Shown piece after piece: positions 58,103 to 64,000 of a stretch of DNA of 64,000 bases; the stretch's first letter is position 1, and every line of letters starts with the position of its first letter. The position numbers and the translations under genes are program-made. Source of the DNA: RPQJ01 sp963823535 (GTDB taxonomy: Bacteria; Pseudomonadota; Gammaproteobacteria; Steroidobacterales; Steroidobacteraceae); NCBI GenBank assembly GCA_963823535.1, contig CAWGLZ010000003.1:248001-312000 (forward strand), written 5' to 3'. The notes beneath the pieces are model-generated. The model had not been told where the DNA came from and did not search any database. It saw only the letters and a program-made list of their open reading frames with translations.

Positions 58103-59926
58103 TCAGGACCCCGGGTTCATCCGTTCGAAGATCAGTTCCGCCAGAGGGTGGCTGATGCCGCGCACCTTGGCCAGGTCCTCGACCCCGGCCTGCCGCACAC
58201 CCTGAAGACCGCCGAACGCCTTCAGCAGTTCGCGTCGCCTGGCCGGGCCGAGCCCGGGAATCTCCTCGAGCAGGGACTCCAGACGGGTCCTCGCCCGCGC
58301 CTTGCGATGCCCGGCGATCGCGAAACGATGGGCCTCGTCCCGCACGCGCTGGACCAGTCGCAGGGCCGGCGAATCCGCGGGCAGTATAAGACCCCCCTCC
58401 TGGCTGGCCAAGAAAAGCCGCTCCTGCCCGACGCGCCGATCGGCGCCTTTCGCGACCCCGACGATCACCGGTTCCGCGATCCCGAGTTCCTGGAAGGCAT
58501 CCCGCGCCGCCCGCAACTGCCCGGCGCCGCCATCGATCAGCAGGACGTCCGGCATCTCGCCTTCGCCGCCCTGCACGCGGGCAAAGTGCCGCGTGACCGC
58601 CTGGCGCAACCCGCCGTAATCGTCGCCGGGCGTCAGGTCGCGGAGGTTGAAGCGTCGATAGTCCGCCTTGATCGGGCCGTCGGGTCCGAGCACCACGCAG
58701 GAGGCGACGGCCGACTCCCCCATCGTGTGACTCACATCGAAGCACTCGATCCGCTGCGGCGTTTTATCGAGGTCCAGGTCGCGCTTCAGTGCCTCCATCT
58801 GCTCGCGCAGGCTCGCCCGGCTCGAAGCCTTCATCTTGAGGCCGAGTTCCGCGTTGGTCCGTGCCATGGTCACCCAGCGGGCCCGTACGCCGCGGACGCC
58901 GCTGCGGATCGGTACCGCGCGTCCGGCACGCCCGCGCAACGCGGCCTCGAGCACGTCGCGGTCCTCGAAGCCCTGGCTGACGAGAATCTCGTCCGGCGCC
59001 TCGCGCGCGAGGTAGTACTGGGACAGGAAGGCGGACAGCACGTCGCTCTCCCCGCCCAGCCCGCCCCGGGGATGGAAGTTCGTGCTGCCGAGGTTGCGGC
59101 CGCCGCGGACGTACACGACGGACACGCAGAATTCCGGGCCCGTGCCCGCGATGGCCACGGCGTCGATGTCGCGGCCGGCGATGCGGGTCACCGACTGGCT
59201 GGCCTGGATCTGCTTCAGCATCGCGATCTGGTCGCGGAACCGTGCCGCGGCCTCGAACTGCAGGCGGCCGGCGGCCTCCTCCATGCGCCGCCCGAGGTCG
59301 GCGACCAGTTCCGTGTTGCGCCCTTCGAGCACCTTGACCGCGTCGGCGATGTCCTGTGCATAGGCCTCGCGGGTCACGAGTCCGACGCACGGCGCCGAGC
59401 AGCGTCCGATCTGGTGCTGCAGGCAGGGTCGTGAGCGATTCGCGAAGAACGTGTCCTCGCAGGGTCGCAGGCGGAACAGCTTCTGCAGCAGCTGCAGCGT
59501 TTCGCGGGCCGCAACCGAATTCGGATAGGGGCCGAAGAAGCGGCCCGGGACCTTGCCGGCGCCCCGGTAGTACGCCAGCCGCGGGAACTCGTGGGCGGTC
59601 AGGTGGATGTACGGAAAGCTCTTGTCGTCCTTCAGCAGGACGTTGTAGCGCGGACGGTGGCGCTTGATGAGGTTGAACTCGAGCAGCAGCGCCTCGGTCT
59701 CGGTCGCCGTGACCGTCACCTCGACACGCGCGACCTGCGCCAGCATCGCCTGCGTGCGCTCGGCGTGCGCCTTGCCCCTGAAATAGCTCGAGACACGGTT
59801 CTTGAGGTGTCTCGCCTTGCCGACGTAGAGGATCGTGTCGTCGGCGGCCAGCATGCGGTAGACACCGGGCCGGGCGGGCAGCGCTGCCAGGAAGGAGGCG
59901 ACGTCAAAGGGCGGCTGGACGGTCAC
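58103..59926 (-). CDS. uvrC: Excinuclease ABC subunit UvrC
   Basis: A 607-residue nucleotide-excision repair nuclease that makes both cuts around a UvrB-bound lesion. Residues 15-95 are the GIY-YIG domain (PGVYRMLAADDTILYVGKAR); a Cys cluster follows (LRPCEDTFFANRSRPCLQHQ, then GRCSAPC), likely for Fe-S. The UVR motif that docks UvrB is near 205-235 and the RNase H-like half reads IECFDVSHTMGESAVAS and VLLIDGGAGQL. The C-terminal helix-hairpin-helix pair reads IPGLGPARRRELLKAFGGL. Length is standard. A very long antisense frame exists here but is a shadow. Confidence 0.96.
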   Translation of the reverse strand: MTVQPPFDVASFLAALPARPGVYRMLAADDTILYVGKARHLKNRVSSYFRGKAHAERTQAMLAQVARVEVTVTATETEALLLEFNLIKRHRPRYNVLLKDDKSFPYIHLTAHEFPRLAYYRGAGKVPGRFFGPYPNSVAARETLQLLQKLFRLRPCEDTFFANRSRPCLQHQIGRCSAPCVGLVTREAYAQDIADAVKVLEGRNTELVADLGRRMEEAAGRLQFEAAARFRDQIAMLKQIQASQSVTRIAGRDIDAVAIAGTGPEFCVSVVYVRGGRNLGSTNFHPRGGLGGESDVLSAFLSQYYLAREAPDEILVSQGFEDRDVLEAALRGRAGRAVPIRSGVRGVRARWVTMARTNAELGLKMKASSRASLREQMEALKRDLDLDKTPQRIECFDVSHTMGESAVASCVVLGPDGPIKADYRRFNLRDLTPGDDYGGLRQAVTRHFARVQGGEGEMPDVLLIDGGAGQLRAARDAFQELGIAEPVIVGVAKGADRRVGQERLFLASQEGGLILPADSPALRLVQRVRDEAHRFAIAGHRKARARTRLESLLEEIPGLGPARRRELLKAFGGLQGVRQAGVEDLAKVRGISHPLAELIFERMNPGS

Positions 59927-59955
59927 CTGCGAAGTCTAGCGGGTTGCGCCGTCCG

Positions 59956-60592
59956 CTATGTCGCGTCACCCGCTCTCGCCAGCCGGCTGGCACGGTCCAC
60001 GACCGCCCGGAACATCCCGGGCGTCAGGCGGCGGGTGTTGGTGTTGTACCGGCTGCAGTGATAGGAGTCGACGAGACGCAGCCCGCCAGGCAGCGTGAAT
60101 TCCGCGCCGTGCGCGAATTTCGCCGCGGATCCCTTGAGTCCGCAGGCGCGCAGCACGGCGCCGTGCGCGATCGAGCCGAGCGCCAGCAGCACGGTGCCGC
60201 TCTCGAGACCTGCGATCTCGGCGGCGAGATAGGGATTGCAGTTGCGGATTTCCTCGGGCGTCGGTTTGTTCCCCGGCGGTACGCATTTCACCGCGTTGGT
60301 GATGCGACACCCGATGAGCTGCAGGCCGTCGTCGCGGGAGGTGGAAATGCTGGCCGAGGCCCAGCCGAAGGCGTGCAGGGTCTCGTAGAGCAGGATGCCG
60401 GCGTAGTCGCCCGTGAACGGGCGGCCGCTGGCATTCGCGCCGTGCAGGCCCGGGGCCAGCCCGACGACCAGGAGCTTCGGCTGCTCGTCACCGAAGGGCG
60501 GCACGGGGGCGCAGTGATAGCCGGGGTATTCCCGCCTGCAGTCCGCGAGGAACGACGCGAGCCGTGGACACCGGCGGCAGTGGGGATCGAAG

Positions 60593-60600
<8 letters not shown>
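59956..60600 (-). CDS. Uracil-DNA glycosylase, family 5 (UdgB type)
   Basis: A 214-residue base-excision repair enzyme. The family motif GLAPGLHGANASGRPFTGDY lacks the polar catalytic residue of family 1, as expected for family 5, which acts on uracil and hypoxanthine. HCSRYNTNTRRLT is the second signature. Four Cys likely bind an iron-sulfur cluster: Cys8 and Cys11 (HCRRCPRL), one in VKCVPPGNK and one in RNCNPYL. The ATG at 60600 overlaps the end of icd by 8 bases, so both are translated from one message, with uvrC 29 bases on. This forms a repair-linked leftward run. Confidence 0.88.
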
Positions 60601-61930
<1,330 letters not shown>

Positions 61931-62007
61931 GGGAGGCATCCTCTGGCGAGGCAGGCGCATCGCGCGCCGCCGGCGTCCGCGAGGATACCAGACGGCTGCC
62001 GCGCGCC

Positions 62008-62045
62008 AAAAAGAGCACGGCCCGGGAGGGAAACCGCCCGGGCCG
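62008..62045 (-). terminator. Intrinsic terminator of aceA
   Basis: Stem 62018-62026 pairs with 62037-62045 (CGGCCCGGG with CCCGGGCCG). Read on the minus strand it is followed after five bases by a run of five T (62012-62008). It lies 24 bases after the aceA stop and before the icd start, so the two genes are likely separate transcripts. Confidence 0.78.
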
Positions 62046-62069
62046 CGTCGGGTCAGTCCCGGTCAGCGA

Positions 62070-63380
62070 TCAGTGGTGGGCGCCGCCGGTCGCAAACTGC
62101 TCCTCTTCCGTGGAGCCGTGCATCGCGGTCGTCGACGAATGGCCACCCTGGATCACCTGGGTGACTTCGTCGAAATAGCCGGTACCGACCTCCTGCTGGT
62201 GCGAAACGAAGGTGTAGCCGCGGTCACGCGCCGCGAACTCCGGCTCCTGCACCTTCTCGACGTAGGCCGTCATGCCCTTCTTCACGTATTCACTCGTGAG
62301 GTCGAACATGTTGAACCACATGTTGTGAATGCCGGCCAGCGTGATGAACTGGTACTTGTAGCCCATCGCACCGAGTTCGCGCTGGAACCTGGCGATCGTG
62401 GCGTCGTCGAGGTTCTTCTTCCAGTTGAACGACGGCGAGCAGTTGTAGGAGAGCAGCTTGTCCGGGAACTTCTTGCGGATCGCCTCGGCGAAGGTCTTGG
62501 CGAAGCCGAGGTCCGGCTTGCCGGTCTCGCACCAGACCATGTCCGCGTACGGCGCATACGCCAGGCCGCGGGAGATCGACTGCTCGACGCCCGGCTTGAC
62601 GCGGTAGAAGCCCTCCGGCGTCCGCTCGCCCGTGCAGAACGGCTTGTCGTTCTCGTCGACGTCGCTCGTGAGGAGGTCGGCCGCCTCGGCATCGGTACGC
62701 GCGAGCACGATCGTCGGCGTGCCCATCACGTCGGCCGCGAAGCGCGCCGCGACGAGCTTCTGGATCGCCTCCTGGGTCGGTACCAGCACCTTGCCGCCCA
62801 TGTGGCCGCACTTCTTGACGGAGGCGAGCTGGTCCTCGAAGTGCACGCCGGCCGCGCCCGCGCGGATCATCGCCTTCATCAGCTCGAAGGCGTTCAGCAC
62901 GCCGCCGAAACCCGCCTCGGCGTCCGCCACGATCGGCGCGAAGAAATCGAGGTAGTCCTTGTGCCCCGGGTGCACGCCGCGCGAGCACTGGATCTCGTCC
63001 GCCCGCTTGAACGTGGCGTTGATGCGCTCGACGACCTTCGGCACCGAGTCGACCGGATACAGCGACTGGTCGGGGTACATCGCCATGTAGCTGTTGTTGT
63101 CGGCGGCGACCTGCCAGCCCGACAGGTAGATCGCCTTGATGCCGGCCCTGACCTGCTGCATGGCCTGGCCGGCGGTCAGCGCGCCGAGGCAGTTGACGTA
63201 CGGTTCCGTGTTGACGAGCTTCCAGAGCTTCTCCGCGCCGAGGCGCGCGAGCGTGTGGTCGACCTGCACGTTGCCGCGCAGTCGAACGACATCCTCTGCC
63301 TTGTAGGGCCGGGTGATGCCCTTCCAGCGTGGGTTGCTCTGCCAGTCCTTGCGCAGTTCGGTCGCTGCCTTGTCCGTCAT
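62070..63380 (-). CDS. aceA: Isocitrate lyase
   Basis: A 436-residue glyoxylate-shunt enzyme that splits isocitrate into succinate and glyoxylate. The catalytic Cys191 is in SVKKCGHMGGKVLVP. Other motifs are YLSGWQVAADNN, FFAPIVADAEAGFGG for Mg and NCSPSFNWKKNL. It has the length of the E. coli enzyme. The ATG at 63380 follows GAGGA. It lies 27 bases downstream of malate synthase on the same strand, giving an aceB-aceA operon, so growth on acetate, fatty acids or leucine-derived acetyl-CoA is supported. Confidence 0.96.
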   Translation of the reverse strand: MTDKAATELRKDWQSNPRWKGITRPYKAEDVVRLRGNVQVDHTLARLGAEKLWKLVNTEPYVNCLGALTAGQAMQQVRAGIKAIYLSGWQVAADNNSYMAMYPDQSLYPVDSVPKVVERINATFKRADEIQCSRGVHPGHKDYLDFFAPIVADAEAGFGGVLNAFELMKAMIRAGAAGVHFEDQLASVKKCGHMGGKVLVPTQEAIQKLVAARFAADVMGTPTIVLARTDAEAADLLTSDVDENDKPFCTGERTPEGFYRVKPGVEQSISRGLAYAPYADMVWCETGKPDLGFAKTFAEAIRKKFPDKLLSYNCSPSFNWKKNLDDATIARFQRELGAMGYKYQFITLAGIHNMWFNMFDLTSEYVKKGMTAYVEKVQEPEFAARDRGYTFVSHQQEVGTGYFDEVTQVIQGGHSSTTAMHGSTEEEQFATGGAHH

Positions 63381-63407
63381 TTCTCGATCCTCGTTTGAGC
63401 GAATTCT

Positions 63408-64000
63408 CTAGTCGATGGCCCGGTAGGCGGGCAGAGTCAGGAAGGTCTCGAACGCGTCCGCCGTCGTGATCTCATCGATGATCCCGGCCGCGCGCTCGAA
63501 ATTGCCGGCCGCGAAGGCGGCCTCGCCGAGCTCGTTGCGCAGCTTCGCGAGTTCCTCGCGGGTGACCTGCCTGAACAGTTCCACCGTCACCTTGCGACCG
63601 TCGTCGAGGACGCCCTTCGGGTGGCGGATCCACTGCCAGATCTGGGCGCGCGCGATCTCCGCGGTCGCCGCGTCCTCCATCAGGTTGTGGATCGGTACGC
63701 AGCCGTTGCCGCCGAGCCAGGCGGCCATGTACTGGATCGAGACGTCCACGTTGTTGCGCAGCCCGGTCTCGGTAATCGTGCCGTCCGGAATCCGCAGCAG
63801 GTCGGCCGCCGTCACCTCGACGTCCTCCAGGGTGCGGTGCAGCTGGTTGGGCGTCGGCATCAATCGGTCGAAGATCTCCATCGCGACCGGCACGAGGCCC
63901 GGGTGTGCCACCCAGGTGCCGTCGTGTCCGTCCCCGGCCTCGCGCTCCTTGTCCGCGCGCACCTTGGCCAGCGCCGCGTCGTTCGCCGCCGGGTCGTTCT
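63408..64000 (-). CDS. aceB: Malate synthase A, C-terminal part
   Basis: The gene enters from the right edge; the frame is open to base 64000. About 197 residues are seen, with NDPAANDAALAKVRADKERE, GHDGTWVAHPGLVPVAMEIF, the catalytic Asp region (LEDVEVTAADLLRIPDGTIT) and YMAAWLGGNGCVPIHNLMED. These are diagnostic of malate synthase A, which joins glyoxylate and acetyl-CoA to malate. It is upstream of aceA with a 27-base gap and is the first visible gene of that operon. The N-terminal half lies outside the window. Confidence 0.94.
   Translation of the reverse strand, partial: NDPAANDAALAKVRADKEREAGDGHDGTWVAHPGLVPVAMEIFDRLMPTPNQLHRTLEDVEVTAADLLRIPDGTITETGLRNNVDVSIQYMAAWLGGNGCVPIHNLMEDAATAEIARAQIWQWIRHPKGVLDDGRKVTVELFRQVTREELAKLRNELGEAAFAAGNFERAAGIIDEITTADAFETFLTLPAYRAID

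Noticed and set aside
58010..59434. Plus-strand frame of 474 codons opposite uvrC
   Set aside because: uvrC is certain on the other strand, and this frame has no start signal or domain.

Overview
The window is GC-rich bacterial chromosome with dense coding on both strands. It most likely comes from a gammaproteobacterium. The strongest evidence is the order uvrC-pgsA-tRNA-Gly(GCC)-tRNA-Cys(GCA)-...-tRNA-Leu(TAA), which matches the E. coli uvrC-pgsA-glyW-cysT-leuZ block, together with a complete ccmABCDEFGHI operon. Other traits are aerobic and periplasmic: a PQQ- and haem-dependent alcohol dehydrogenase, a glyoxylate shunt, branched-chain acyl-CoA catabolism and proteins with C-terminal sorting tails. 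No rRNA, CRISPR array, prophage or insertion sequence was seen. Genus cannot be assigned.

Layout. 1-13.6 kb holds scattered single genes: the end of a Calx-beta surface protein, two short-chain dehydrogenases, a spondin-like exported protein, a metallo-beta-lactamase-fold hydrolase, the PQQ alcohol dehydrogenase, a broken marC-like gene, a GST, a methyltransferase, and a BrnT/BrnA toxin-antitoxin pair. 13.9-24.9 kb looks accessory. It holds two inverted copies of a DUF6508 gene, a divergent CadC-like regulator/sterol-desaturase pair that shares three helically phased 11-bp repeats, AbrB-Doc and AbrB-PIN toxin-antitoxin modules, and a three-gene cassette of poorly known function. 25-38 kb holds housekeeping and catabolic genes: old yellow enzyme, class V aminotransferase, epoxide-hydrolase-like protein, MFS carrier, EcsC, dienelactone hydrolase, HtrA-like protease, DEDDh exonuclease, class I aldolase and cytochrome c. 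38.2-46.4 kb is BON and MaoC genes, both frameshifted, then ccmI to ccmA read leftward. 46.5-53.5 kb is an isovaleryl-CoA/methylcrotonyl-CoA operon with a divergent GntR regulator and a palindromic site between them. 53.5-64 kb holds small exported proteins, a GuaB-like enzyme, a PEP-CTERM protein, three tRNAs, pgsA, uvrC, a family 5 uracil-DNA glycosylase, icd, aceA and the end of aceB.

How the parts fit. The ccm operon matures c-type cytochromes; at least two clients lie in the window (the quinohaemoprotein dehydrogenase and a small cytochrome c). The leucine/isovalerate operon would yield acetyl-CoA and acetoacetate, which feed the glyoxylate shunt (aceA, aceB) next to icd. Its hydratase and lyase are MaoC and CitE-like rather than the usual LiuC and LiuE, which matches the known Mycobacterium AccD1/AccA1 gene set.

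Caution. At least four genes (spondin-like, 10.8-11.5 kb hypothetical, BON, MaoC) are broken by small indels that leave good protein in two adjacent frames. The marC-like and cupin genes carry internal deletions. Some breaks may be sequencing or assembly errors.
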